DNA of 64,000 nucleotides from NCBI RefSeq assembly GCF_013386115.1, contig NZ_JACAOR010000002.1:15163-79162 (forward strand), in the 5' to 3' direction. The DNA comes from Pseudomonas gingeri. GTDB lineage: Bacteria; Pseudomonadota; Gammaproteobacteria; Pseudomonadales; Pseudomonadaceae. This document shows positions 28,068 to 35,464 of the stretch, piece after piece. Within the stretch, counting starts at the first letter, position 1. Each line of letters begins with the position of its first letter. The position numbers and the translations under genes were made by a program. The notes below the pieces were generated by a model. It worked only from the letters and a program-made list of their open reading frames with translations, was not told the DNA's origin and did not search any database.

Positions 28068-29302
28068 TGCGATAACCCACTGCGGCGGTCGTAGTTGCCG
28101 TTGTCGAGGAAGAACAGCCGGAACCAGTTCGGGTCGTACTCGCGCAGTTTCTCCCCGGGCAGGCCGGGCAACTGGGCATCCGCCGCCAGCGGCTGGACCA
28201 GGTGCGGGGTGACGATCATCAGCAGTTCCTGCTCTTCACGCTTGAGGCTCGAGTTGCGAAAGAACGCGCCCAGCACCGGTATCTCGCCGAGTCCGGGGAG
28301 CTTGTTGACCTGGGAGCTGTTGCGCGTGCTGATCAGGCCACTGATGACGAAGCTCTCGCCATCGGCCAGGGAAATGCTGGTATCGGTGCGCCGGATCGTC
28401 AGCGCCGGCACCGGTGTGCCGGAAATGGTCACCGCGTTGCTGTAGTCCAGCTCGCTGACCTCGGGCGCGACTTTCAGGGTGATGCGGTTTTTGCCGATCA
28501 CCGTCGGCGTCAGTGTCAGGCGGATACCGAACTCCTTGTACTCGATGGAGATGGTGTCGCTGCCGCTGCTGGGCACCGGGATCGGGATCTCGCCACCGGC
28601 CAGGAAACTCGCGCTCTGCCCGCTCAGCGCCACCAGGCTGGGACGCGCCAGGGTGTAGGCGAAGCCGCTGCTTTCCAGGGCATTGATCAGGGCTTTGACC
28701 CGTCCGCCGCCAAAACCGATATTGAAGTTGCTGTTATCGAAAGGCAGTCCACCGGCAACCGTGACCAGGCCGCTGGCAGCACTGGCGCCCAAGCTGCCCC
28801 CGGGTGTACTGAAGAGGAAATTGTGGCCCTGGCCGAAAATCGAGGTTCCGGCTTCCTTGAGCTTGGTCCGGCTGACTTCGACAAAACGAATATCGGTCTG
28901 TACCTGGCTGGGCAACGAGGGATCCGCCGAAGGGGCTGCCGAAGCCGTGGTCAGCCCCGCCGTGGCCCTGCCCTGGACAAACACCATGCTCTGGCGCGGC
29001 GTGCTGGAGCAGGCCGTCCAGACCATCAGGCTGGTGGCCCCCGGCGCCATGCCGGTGAGCAGGAACGCCTGGTTGCCGTTGAGGTGTACGTCGGCGATCT
29101 TCGGATCGCCCACCGCCAGCCGGGTGATTGCCACCGGCGACTGCAACGCCTGCTGCTGGCCTTCGCCCACTTCCACCACGGCTGGCAACTGCCCGAGGCC
29201 GGAGCAGGATGCCGTCGAAGCCGCCAGCACCGACTCCAGCGGCAAACTCCCCAGGACCAGGGCCCAGACCACGCGTTTGACGCTCGACAGCGATCCACTC
29301 AT
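28064..29302 (-). CDS. rcpA: RcpA/CpaC outer-membrane secretin
   Basis: A 412-aa secretin through which the Flp fibre exits. It has a signal peptide (VVWALVLGSLPLESVLA). An N-terminal pilus-secretin/BON-like region follows (SPVAITRLAVGDPKIADVHL, AFLLTGMAPGATSLMVW). The secretin beta domain has VQTDIRFVEVSRTKLKE, ALINALESSGFAYTLARPSL and the end VNKLPGLGEIPVLGAFFRNS with EEQELLMIVTPHLV. It is shorter than GspD, as usual for Tad secretins. Confidence 0.92.
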   Translation of the reverse strand: MSGSLSSVKRVVWALVLGSLPLESVLAASTASCSGLGQLPAVVEVGEGQQQALQSPVAITRLAVGDPKIADVHLNGNQAFLLTGMAPGATSLMVWTACSSTPRQSMVFVQGRATAGLTTASAAPSADPSLPSQVQTDIRFVEVSRTKLKEAGTSIFGQGHNFLFSTPGGSLGASAASGLVTVAGGLPFDNSNFNIGFGGGRVKALINALESSGFAYTLARPSLVALSGQSASFLAGGEIPIPVPSSGSDTISIEYKEFGIRLTLTPTVIGKNRITLKVAPEVSELDYSNAVTISGTPVPALTIRRTDTSISLADGESFVISGLISTRNSSQVNKLPGLGEIPVLGAFFRNSSLKREEQELLMIVTPHLVQPLAADAQLPGLPGEKLREYDPNWFRLFFLDNGNYDRRSGLSQ

Positions 29303-29320
29303 GCGGAACTTCCTTGCAGG

Positions 29321-30259
29321 TCAGGGCGTTTGTTGACTGATTTGATTGCCACGAATCACCTCGACACCACGGCCATGTCCCGTTCCCGGCGTCGCCAGGG
29401 ACTGGCCCCTGGGCGCGCCGGCCAGGGCCAGCTGGGTGAACTGGAACAGCTCGTGGTTGGCGGTCTCGAGGTGGCCCATGCCGACGTTTTCCCCGGCCCA
29501 GTAGCGCGGCAACAGATGCTCGTCGGCACTGCGCACGGCCAGGCGCAAGGTGCCGACCTGGGTCGCCAGCATCAGCCGGCTCAGCAGTTGTTCGGGCACC
29601 GCCAGGACCACGGTGCGGGCACCGGCGCGCCGCTGCTCCTGGCGGACACGGTCGTCCGCCGTCAGCGCCGGCGTGGCGGGCTTGCCGTCATTGGTCAGGC
29701 CCAGTTGCTCGCCGACACTGAGCAGGCGCATCGCCGGGATCACCACCTGGGCCGACTGCTGCAGGTTGCTCGCATCCTGGCGCAGGAACAGCAGCACATC
29801 GACATAGTCGCCCGGGGTCAACTGACCGCCAGCGCCGATCACTTCATCCACCGCCACCGCCAGCGCGCGCTCATCGGCACGGATCATCCGCGCCAGCGGG
29901 CCACCGGCCTGGAAGCTTTCGTCACTGAGCCAGGTCCCGGCTTTCAGGGGACGCCAGGGTGTGCGGTCGACCGCCTGTTGCAACGAACCCAGGCTGCCGG
30001 CGGGTGCATTGCGCAGCCGTTCGACCACCAGGTCGGCGGCGGTCAGCGGCACAAAGGGCGGGACATCGTGGGCCAATACCACCACGGGTTGACGGGTCTG
30101 GTCTTCGGCGCTGGCCACAGCTTTTTCGACAGGCGCGGAGGGCGCCTCTGGCGGAGCGACCGGTGCCGGCTGACGACTCAGCGTCAATCCCCAATAACCG
30201 GCAATGATGGCACCGATCAACAAGATGACCGCAAGCACCATGGTCACGCGACTGTTCAT
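29321..30259 (-). CDS. rcpC: RcpC/CpaB periplasmic assembly protein
   Basis: A 312-aa protein with an N-terminal anchor (VTMVLAVILLIGAIIAGYWG) and a SAF-type domain (VVLAHDVPPFVPLTAADLVVERL, LTPGDYVDVLLFLRQ), typical of RcpC/CpaB, which couples the secretin to peptidoglycan. The upstream in-frame start at 30307 lacks a ribosome site; the ATG at 30259 follows GGGAG and begins with the signal anchor. It is the first gene of the rcpC-rcpA-tadZ-tadA-tadB-tadC-tadD-DUF3613 operon. Confidence 0.9.
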   Translation of the reverse strand: MNSRVTMVLAVILLIGAIIAGYWGLTLSRQPAPVAPPEAPSAPVEKAVASAEDQTRQPVVVLAHDVPPFVPLTAADLVVERLRNAPAGSLGSLQQAVDRTPWRPLKAGTWLSDESFQAGGPLARMIRADERALAVAVDEVIGAGGQLTPGDYVDVLLFLRQDASNLQQSAQVVIPAMRLLSVGEQLGLTNDGKPATPALTADDRVRQEQRRAGARTVVLAVPEQLLSRLMLATQVGTLRLAVRSADEHLLPRYWAGENVGMGHLETANHELFQFTQLALAGAPRGQSLATPGTGHGRGVEVIRGNQISQQTP

Positions 30260-30565
30260 GACGGCTCTCCCTTTCCTGCTGCACGACAGACTGAAAAACC
30301 TGCGCATTCAGGCAGCTATGAACATCAACTATTTCGCTATTTGAAGGTAGCGCAGCTAGGACAAAACGCCATTAACGCGTGGAAAATATACAAATGAATA
30401 GAAAGAAAACCGGACTTTATTGACGCCAACTTCCGGATTAATACTTTGGGATTAATCCGTTCTTACAGTTGTTGCTCGTCGTTTTCTTGACAATGCTGTG
30501 ATGGCATAGGGAAACCATGTCGCAAGACCGCTGCAACGGCGCTTTCAAGCGCAAGGAGATGTCAG
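30260..30565. other. 306-bp AT-rich divergent promoter region rcpC/flp
   Basis: This is the control region between the tad operon (leftward) and flp (rightward). It includes the perfect dyad at 30434-30459 and a TTGACA hexamer at 30487-30492. Its left half, around 30320-30420, is much richer in A+T than the flanking genes. No clear -10 could be assigned. Confidence 0.6.
30434..30459. promoter_or_regulatory. perfect inverted repeat CGGATTAAT-N8-ATTAATCCG
   Basis: Two exact 9-bp arms (30434-30442 and 30451-30459) lie about 30-50 bp upstream of the TTGACA hexamer in front of flp. The placement suits an activator site for flp and perhaps for the divergent rcpC operon; PprB is the obvious candidate by context. 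Confidence 0.5.
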
Positions 30566-30757
30566 ATGTTCCTTGAGTTGGTTATCAGACTATATGTGCA
30601 GGTCCAGGTTTTCTTTCACAGGAAAGAGGGCGCATCAGGTATCGAATATGCGATTGTCGCGGCAATGGTCGCCGTCGTGATTGCGGGTCTGGCGGGAGGC
30701 ATAGGTGACAAAATCAAGACGATATTCACCAACATCCAAAACGGCATAGGTTCCTGA
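30566..30757 (+). CDS. flp: Flp-type IVb major pilin
   Basis: A 63-aa prepilin. Gly22/Ala23 is the FppA cleavage point, with Glu27 at +5 and Tyr28 at +6 (the Flp signature ExEY-like GIEYAIVAA). The mature 41-aa peptide has a 20-residue hydrophobic helix and an amphipathic tail ending in QNGIGS. The leader (22 aa) is long and less basic than usual, but RKEG at its end fits. AAGGAG at 30551-30556 gives strong initiation. It is the structural subunit of the Tad fibre. Confidence 0.95.
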   Translation: MFLELVIRLYVQVQVFFHRKEGASGIEYAIVAAMVAVVIAGLAGGIGDKIKTIFTNIQNGIGS

Positions 30758-30823
30758 CCCCACTCCTCACATCCCCCAAAGAGGCGCTACACTCCCATGC
30801 AAACCCAGTGACAGGAATCGTCC

Positions 30824-31237
30824 ATGACCTCCTCTGTTCCCCCACGCCAACAGCTCCTTTTAGTGGATGACGAAGAGGACGCCCTTCTGGAACTGGCCGA
30901 GCTGCTGGAGGGAGAAGGGTTTTCCTGTTTTACCGCCACCTCGGTCAAGCAGGCGCTGTTCCACCTGACCAAACACCCGGACATCGCGCTGGTCATCACC
31001 GACCTGCGCATGCCCGAGGAAAGTGGCATGTCGCTGATCAAGCGCCTGCGCGAACACACCTCCCGCCAGCACCTGCCGGTGATCGTGACCTCCGGTCATG
31101 CCGATATGGACGATGTCAGCGATATGCTGCGCCTGCAGGTCCTCGATCTGTTCCGCAAACCCATCTATCACGTGCGCCTGCTGGAAACCCTCAACAATCT
31201 GTTTCCGCAGCCACGGATCCACGTCGTCGGCTCCTGA
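30824..31237 (+). CDS. stand-alone receiver-domain response regulator
   Basis: A 137-aa single REC domain with no output domain. The acid pocket is Asp15-Asp16 (LLLVDDEEDA), the phospho-acceptor Asp60 (LVITDLRMPEESG), the Thr/Ser switch is in PVIVTSGHAD, and the Lys in LFRKPIYHV is present, so phosphorylation looks feasible. AGGAA precedes the ATG, 66 bp after flp, so co-transcription with flp is possible. The kinase and target are unknown; PprA would be the nearest kinase. It converges on the TpsB gene. Confidence 0.85.
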   Translation: MTSSVPPRQQLLLVDDEEDALLELAELLEGEGFSCFTATSVKQALFHLTKHPDIALVITDLRMPEESGMSLIKRLREHTSRQHLPVIVTSGHADMDDVSDMLRLQVLDLFRKPIYHVRLLETLNNLFPQPRIHVVGS

Positions 31238-31272
31238 ATCACGCGCCTCCCCCGACTGGCACCTGCCCCACC

Positions 31273-32943
31273 CTACAACTGATAGCTGAAGCTGAGGGTA
31301 TAGCGTGGCCGCCGGTTGAAGGTGTCCAGCGCCATATCCGACATCGGCTTGGCCGCCTCCAGGGCGATGTTGTAATAACGCCCGTCGCCGAAACGAAAGC
31401 CCAGCGCCGCCGAGGACATGTCCGAGGCCTTGATCGGCGCGTCGTTGAACCAGGCCCGCGCGCGGTCCAGTACCACGTACGGCTGCAGTACCTTGACCCA
31501 GGCCCCGTCGCGACTGAAGCTGTAGTTCAGTTCGTAGGCCACGCCCCAGCCCTTGTCGCCATTACCCTGGTCATCGGGGTAACCGCGGCCGAAGTTCTGT
31601 CCGCCGAATACCGCCCGCTCGCTGTCCGGCAGATTGTCCCCGCTCCAGTACAGCGCCGCCGAGATCACCCCCTGCCAGTGCTCGAAAAACTTGTCGCTCT
31701 GCACCCCGGACAGCCGTAGCCGGAAGAAGTCCAGGTCGTACAGGGCGTTGTTGGTGTTGGCGCCCATGCCATTGATGCCCTGGTAGACGCCGGCACTGAG
31801 AATACGCAGGCGCTCGGCATCCGACTTGCGCCAGTCCCCCTCGAACGCCAGTGCTCGCAGGTCGGTTTTTTCCTCCACCTTCAGCGGTTGCCCGACTACC
31901 TGGTAACGGGTCTTGTCGTTCACCCCGTACAACCGCCCGCCGAGACTCAGCCATTCGTTGCTGGCGGCGATCAGCGGATGGCTGACGCCGATGGAAAACC
32001 GATCGTTCTGCCGATGGGGTTCCAGCTCCAGGTTGTTGTCCAGGATCAGGTTGCTGCCGGGATCGCTGCGATAGTGCGACCCGTACAGGCTCAGTTGGGT
32101 GCCTTCGGCATTGAGGAACTGGCTGTAGTCGACGCGGTAGTAGTGCTCCTTGTCCTTGCCCGGCGGAAACAGCCCGCTCACGCTCAGTTGTTCGCCCATC
32201 GACGTCCAGGCGTTACTGCTGGCGCCGAGCAGCGCCTGCAGGCTGTCACGACTGCTGTCCACGGTATTCAGGGAGGTGGTGAACGGTTTTCGGCTGGCGA
32301 TGGCGATCAGGCTGGTCGCACCGTCGGTGGTCCCCGGCGGCGGGACCTGGGCTTGCAGGGCCACGCCGGGAATCCGGCTCATCAGAGTGGTGTAGCGTTC
32401 GAAGGTCTTGCGGGTCAGCGGACGCTCGGCCTTGAGCTTGGCCACCAGCTTGTCGAGGAGCCCGGACACCGCGCCGATATCCCCCTGCAACTGGTAGTCG
32501 CGGATATAGCCCTCGACCAGCACCACGCGGACCAGGCCCTGGCTGAAATCCTGCGGAGGCAGGAACGCGTAGGACAGCAGGTAGCCATCTTCCTGATAGC
32601 GGCGGGTGATGCCGCGGGTCGCCTCGATCAGGTCGGCCAGGGTCGTCTCATGCCCCATCAACGGCTGATAGAGCGCACCGAGTTCCTGCAGCGGGTAAAT
32701 CGTCCCGCCTTCGATCTGCAATTTGCGGATGGTCACCCGGGTCCCCATCAGCAACGCCTGCCCCTGGCTCGCGCCGGGTTGGGGCAACTGCGGGCTGATG
32801 GCCTGCGGACGGTAGGCATCGGCGGGCAGGTTCGGGGTCGGCAGGGTGCGGACGGTGTCGTTGCTGTTGAGAAAACTGGGAAGGGTATCGGCGTAGACGG
32901 ATGAACAGAGGGCGCACAACGAAAACAGGGCAAAAACGCGCAT
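31273..32943 (-). CDS. TpsB/ShlB-FhaC-type outer-membrane transporter
   Basis: A 556-aa two-partner secretion pore. It has a signal peptide MRVFALFSLCALCSSVYA, then a linker, a POTRA_2 domain (RKLQIEGGTIYPLQELGALY ... FLPPQDFSQGLVRVVLVEGYI), a second POTRA-like stretch, and a 16-strand barrel domain (from about residue 215) with the loop-6 motif GRGYPDD and a C-terminal barrel strand ending YTLSFSYQL. The ATG at 32943 follows GGAG; earlier in-frame starts (33090) lack a signal peptide. The usual TpsA exoprotein gene is not adjacent; the upstream gene on the same strand is a repeat lipoprotein. Confidence 0.9.
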   Translation of the reverse strand: MRVFALFSLCALCSSVYADTLPSFLNSNDTVRTLPTPNLPADAYRPQAISPQLPQPGASQGQALLMGTRVTIRKLQIEGGTIYPLQELGALYQPLMGHETTLADLIEATRGITRRYQEDGYLLSYAFLPPQDFSQGLVRVVLVEGYIRDYQLQGDIGAVSGLLDKLVAKLKAERPLTRKTFERYTTLMSRIPGVALQAQVPPPGTTDGATSLIAIASRKPFTTSLNTVDSSRDSLQALLGASSNAWTSMGEQLSVSGLFPPGKDKEHYYRVDYSQFLNAEGTQLSLYGSHYRSDPGSNLILDNNLELEPHRQNDRFSIGVSHPLIAASNEWLSLGGRLYGVNDKTRYQVVGQPLKVEEKTDLRALAFEGDWRKSDAERLRILSAGVYQGINGMGANTNNALYDLDFFRLRLSGVQSDKFFEHWQGVISAALYWSGDNLPDSERAVFGGQNFGRGYPDDQGNGDKGWGVAYELNYSFSRDGAWVKVLQPYVVLDRARAWFNDAPIKASDMSSAALGFRFGDGRYYNIALEAAKPMSDMALDTFNRRPRYTLSFSYQL

Positions 32944-33052
32944 GGGACACTCCATTGCCAGACCGCAGCGGCGTTGCGATAAAGAGAAACAAGGCTCGCG
33001 GTGCATCATCTGCCGTGACGCGACCGATCCAGGCGCCTTGCTACTGCACTCG

Positions 33053-33086
33053 AAAAAAGACGAGAGAATCAATTGAATCCCTCGTC
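33053..33086 (-). terminator. rho-independent terminator after the repeat lipoprotein
   Basis: On the minus strand a GACGAG/CTCGTC stem (33059-33064 with 33081-33086) is followed by six Ts (33053-33058). It separates the lipoprotein transcript from the tpsB gene. Confidence 0.6.
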
Positions 33087-33141
33087 TCAACCAAGCGTAG
33101 GCGCTGTAGGAATGGCCGTCGAACCGGCCAGGTGCAATTCG

Positions 33142-34641
33142 CTATTTTCGACTGGTCAGGCCCAGGCCATTGAGCAGCCCGCCGAGACCGCCCGTGCTGC
33201 CACCGGTAGCGGTGCCCGTGCCGCCGGCACCCACACCGCCGTTGACCAGACCGCCGACCGAACCGACGGTGGCGCCCACGGCGTTGACGGTTTGCCCCAG
33301 GGAGCTGACCACGGGATTGCCGCTGCTGCTGTCGAGCTTGGTGCCGATGCCGCTCACACCGCTGCCGATCTGCCCCAGCAGGCCGCCCACGGGACTACCC
33401 AGGCCGGTGGTGTTGCCGATGTTCTGGGTCAGGCTGGCGACTCCGGAGGTCACCGGATTGAGCGCATTGCCCAGGTTGCCGCCGAGGCTGGCCAGCGGTG
33501 CGCCGGCGCCCGTGTTGGCCATTCCGGTGCCGCCGAACGCGGTGCCCAGCGAGGCGATGTTGTTGCCCAGGGACAGACCGGTCAGCCCCAGCGAATCGAG
33601 CAGGCCATTGCTGCTGCCGGCTGCCACACCGCTACCGGCCCCGCCGACGATACCGCCCACGGTTTCCAGCAAGCCGGCACCGCCCAGGCCTGGCAGGCCG
33701 CCGGAACCCGAGCCGGAACCACTGCCCGAGCCGTTGGGATTCACATAGCCACCTGCCGTGCCCACCAGGGTCCCGGCATTGCCGAGCAGCCCGCCGACGG
33801 TGTTGGTCAGGGGATTGTTGTTGCCGGCATCGGTCACCTGGTCGCCGGTATTGTCCAGCGCCGTGCCGACGCGGTTGAGCAGGCCACCGACCGGATTACC
33901 CAGGCCGGTCGCACTGCCCACCTTGGCCGTGGTGCTTTCCACCAGCGAGATCACCGGGACCAGCCTGTCACCGACACCCTGGGTCACACCGCCCAACGGG
34001 CCGGTGGTGGAGGCGGTACTGAGGGTGTCACCGAGCATGGTGACGCGCTGGCCGACGCCATCCACCAGGGTGCCGACCTGGCCCACGACCGGGCTGACAA
34101 TCGGAATGTTCTGGACGGGCGCCGTGGCGGCAAAGGCCGCTACCCCTTTGCCCAGGCGGGACACGCCGGTACCCAGGTCGCCGGTGGCATCGCCGACGCC
34201 AGCGACGGTGGTACCCAGGGCATTGCCGTCGGTGCCCAACTGGCCCAGGCCGTTGGTCAGGCCGGCGCTCAGGCTGCTGACCGCATTACCGGTCGAGTCC
34301 ACCAGGCCACCGACGCCACCGGTCAGGGCCGTACTGCCCAGCAGCGGTACTGCCGCCAGATTGGTGCCGAGGGTGCTGACCAGATCGCCGACGCCATCGG
34401 TGGTGGAGCCCACACTGCTGACCACCCGGCTGGTCACCAGGGGGGCAACCGTGCCGCCACCGGTTCCACCACCTGTACCGCCACCAGTGCCGCCACCGGA
34501 GCCGCCGCTGGCTCCCGAGCTGCCGTCCGAGGCGCTCGTCTCACTGTGACTGCCACCGCCACCACTGCTGCAACCCGCGAGGCTGACTGCCACAACCAAC
34601 ATCAATGCCGTACCTGTTTTCCACCATATTTGAGTGTTCAT
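33142..34641 (-). CDS. repetitive Gly/Leu/Val-rich lipoprotein
   Basis: A 499-aa protein. Signal peptide and lipobox LAGC lipidate Cys24, and Ser at +2 predicts the outer membrane. Residues 25-64 form a Gly/Ser/Thr linker ending in four GGGT units. The remainder is low-complexity with a recurring V/L-G-x-x-V/L spacing. Residues 245-301 and 412-467 are recognisable copies of one 56-residue unit (both start TGLG(N/S)PVGGLL). It has no TPS haemagglutination domain, and it is not collagen because G-X-Y periodicity is absent. The ATG at 34641 is chosen over 34848 because it opens the signal peptide. A surface or matrix adhesin is inferred only from architecture and neighbours. Confidence 0.82.
   Translation of the reverse strand: MNTQIWWKTGTALMLVVAVSLAGCSSGGGGSHSETSASDGSSGASGGSGGGTGGGTGGGTGGGTVAPLVTSRVVSSVGSTTDGVGDLVSTLGTNLAAVPLLGSTALTGGVGGLVDSTGNAVSSLSAGLTNGLGQLGTDGNALGTTVAGVGDATGDLGTGVSRLGKGVAAFAATAPVQNIPIVSPVVGQVGTLVDGVGQRVTMLGDTLSTASTTGPLGGVTQGVGDRLVPVISLVESTTAKVGSATGLGNPVGGLLNRVGTALDNTGDQVTDAGNNNPLTNTVGGLLGNAGTLVGTAGGYVNPNGSGSGSGSGSGGLPGLGGAGLLETVGGIVGGAGSGVAAGSSNGLLDSLGLTGLSLGNNIASLGTAFGGTGMANTGAGAPLASLGGNLGNALNPVTSGVASLTQNIGNTTGLGSPVGGLLGQIGSGVSGIGTKLDSSSGNPVVSSLGQTVNAVGATVGSVGGLVNGGVGAGGTGTATGGSTGGLGGLLNGLGLTSRK
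34450..34497 (-). repeat. four tandem 12-bp units coding GGGT
   Basis: Codes for residues 49-64 of the lipoprotein. Tandem 12-bp units keep the frame when they expand or contract, so the linker length could vary between strains. Confidence 0.7.
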
Positions 34642-34770
34642 GAGCGTGAGTCCTTGCACCTGTGTACTGCCTGTTATTTTTTGAAAGCCCCCCGATCCTC
34701 GTGAAAGGGAGATACTTTCTTCCGTACAGACATGACAGTCCCGAAACCCACTTCCAACAACGCTAAATTT

Positions 34771-34821
34771 GGTATTAACAACTAATATAAACCTCGTAGA
34801 ATCGACAAAAAAGTTAATACC
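34771..34821. promoter_or_regulatory. inverted repeat GGTATTAAC-N33-GTTAATACC
   Basis: Exact 9-bp arms at 34771-34779 and 34813-34821, located 130-180 bp upstream of the lipoprotein start. The arms share the ATTAA core of the flp dyad at 30434. Confidence 0.4.
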
Positions 34822-34918
34822 AAGTAAATAACCTTTCCTTGGCGTCAATATAAAAATTCATATCTATCAAATACAAATAGAATCGCACCAGTACAACAAA
34901 ACAAACCTATGACTTAAG

Positions 34919-34932
34919 TTGTATATATACAA
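34919..34932. promoter_or_regulatory. 14-bp perfect palindrome TTGTATATATACAA
   Basis: Self-complementary throughout, at the right end of the AT-rich stretch. It may be an operator or a flexible melting site; no protein can be assigned. Confidence 0.3.
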
Positions 34933-35113
34933 TTTCCAGTATCGACAGCCGGAAAACTCACTTGATCCGGGCCTCGCGCCCAAGTAAGCCGCCGCCACGC
35001 CGGCACGCCATCCTGAATTTCCCCTTGCAAACCTCTATGCTTCAGGGAACTCGACGGCTCGCGGCATGGCCAAAGGCTGGAATCCGTCACCACACGCTCA
35101 TCGGGATGCACAC

Positions 35114-35407
35114 ATGCAGGTAGAAAGTTTTTTCGGGTGGCTGGGCCAGGTACTGGGATCGGCGATCCGTTTTATCGTCGACGGACTGAGCGGGCTGTTC
35201 AATCTGCTGACCCACGCCGGCAGCAACTTCGTCGATGGCATGGCCCGGGCCCTGGGCATGGACACCTCGCTGATCAGCATCCTGATACTGATCATCGGCC
35301 TGATGTTCCTCTATTCGGCAGTCCGCGCCTTCATGCGCGCCTCGATCATTTTCGGCATCATCTGGCTGGTGCTCGGCCTGTGGCTGTTGAGCTGGATCAT
35401 TCACTGA
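35114..35407 (+). CDS. small inner-membrane protein, 97 aa
   Basis: I do not recognise a named family. There is an amphipathic N-terminal region (MQVESFFGWLGQVLGSAIRF, FNLLTHAGSNFVDGMARALG) and then two adjacent hydrophobic helices (SLISILILIIGLMFLYSAV and SIIFGIIWLVLGLWLLSWII) joined by RAFMRA. The ATG at 35114 is preferred to 35066 on hydrophobic layout; its ribosome site is weak (CGGGA). It is followed after 57 bp by the MATE gene on the same strand. Confidence 0.7.
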   Translation: MQVESFFGWLGQVLGSAIRFIVDGLSGLFNLLTHAGSNFVDGMARALGMDTSLISILILIIGLMFLYSAVRAFMRASIIFGIIWLVLGLWLLSWIIH

Positions 35408-35464
35408 CAGCCACCGCGACCGCCAGGGCCGGCGCTACAATGCGCGCTCTTTCGAGGAGCCCGC

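Larger units (their letters stand above)
34642..35113. other. 472-bp AT-rich intergenic region
   Basis: Much of 34740-34935 is strikingly A+T-rich for this genome. It contains the inverted repeat 34771/34813 and the 14-bp palindrome at 34919-34932. It should carry the promoter of the leftward lipoprotein and, at its right end, that of the small membrane protein. I see no gene in it. Confidence 0.6.

Noticed and set aside
30566..31237. Phage or integrative element ends around the flp region
   Set aside because: No integrase, transposase or direct-repeat attachment site could be seen; low G+C alone is not enough.
34450..34512. CRISPR or minisatellite array
   Set aside because: The 12-bp units have no spacers and are coding (GGGT), so this is a protein linker repeat.
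33142..34641. Collagen-like triple-helix protein
   Set aside because: Glycine is frequent but not every third residue, so G-X-Y repeats are absent.
33073..34704. 543-codon frame opposite the repeat lipoprotein
   Set aside because: Its repeats are only the complement of the Gly/Val codons; there is no signal peptide or ribosome site, whereas the minus-strand frame has a lipobox.
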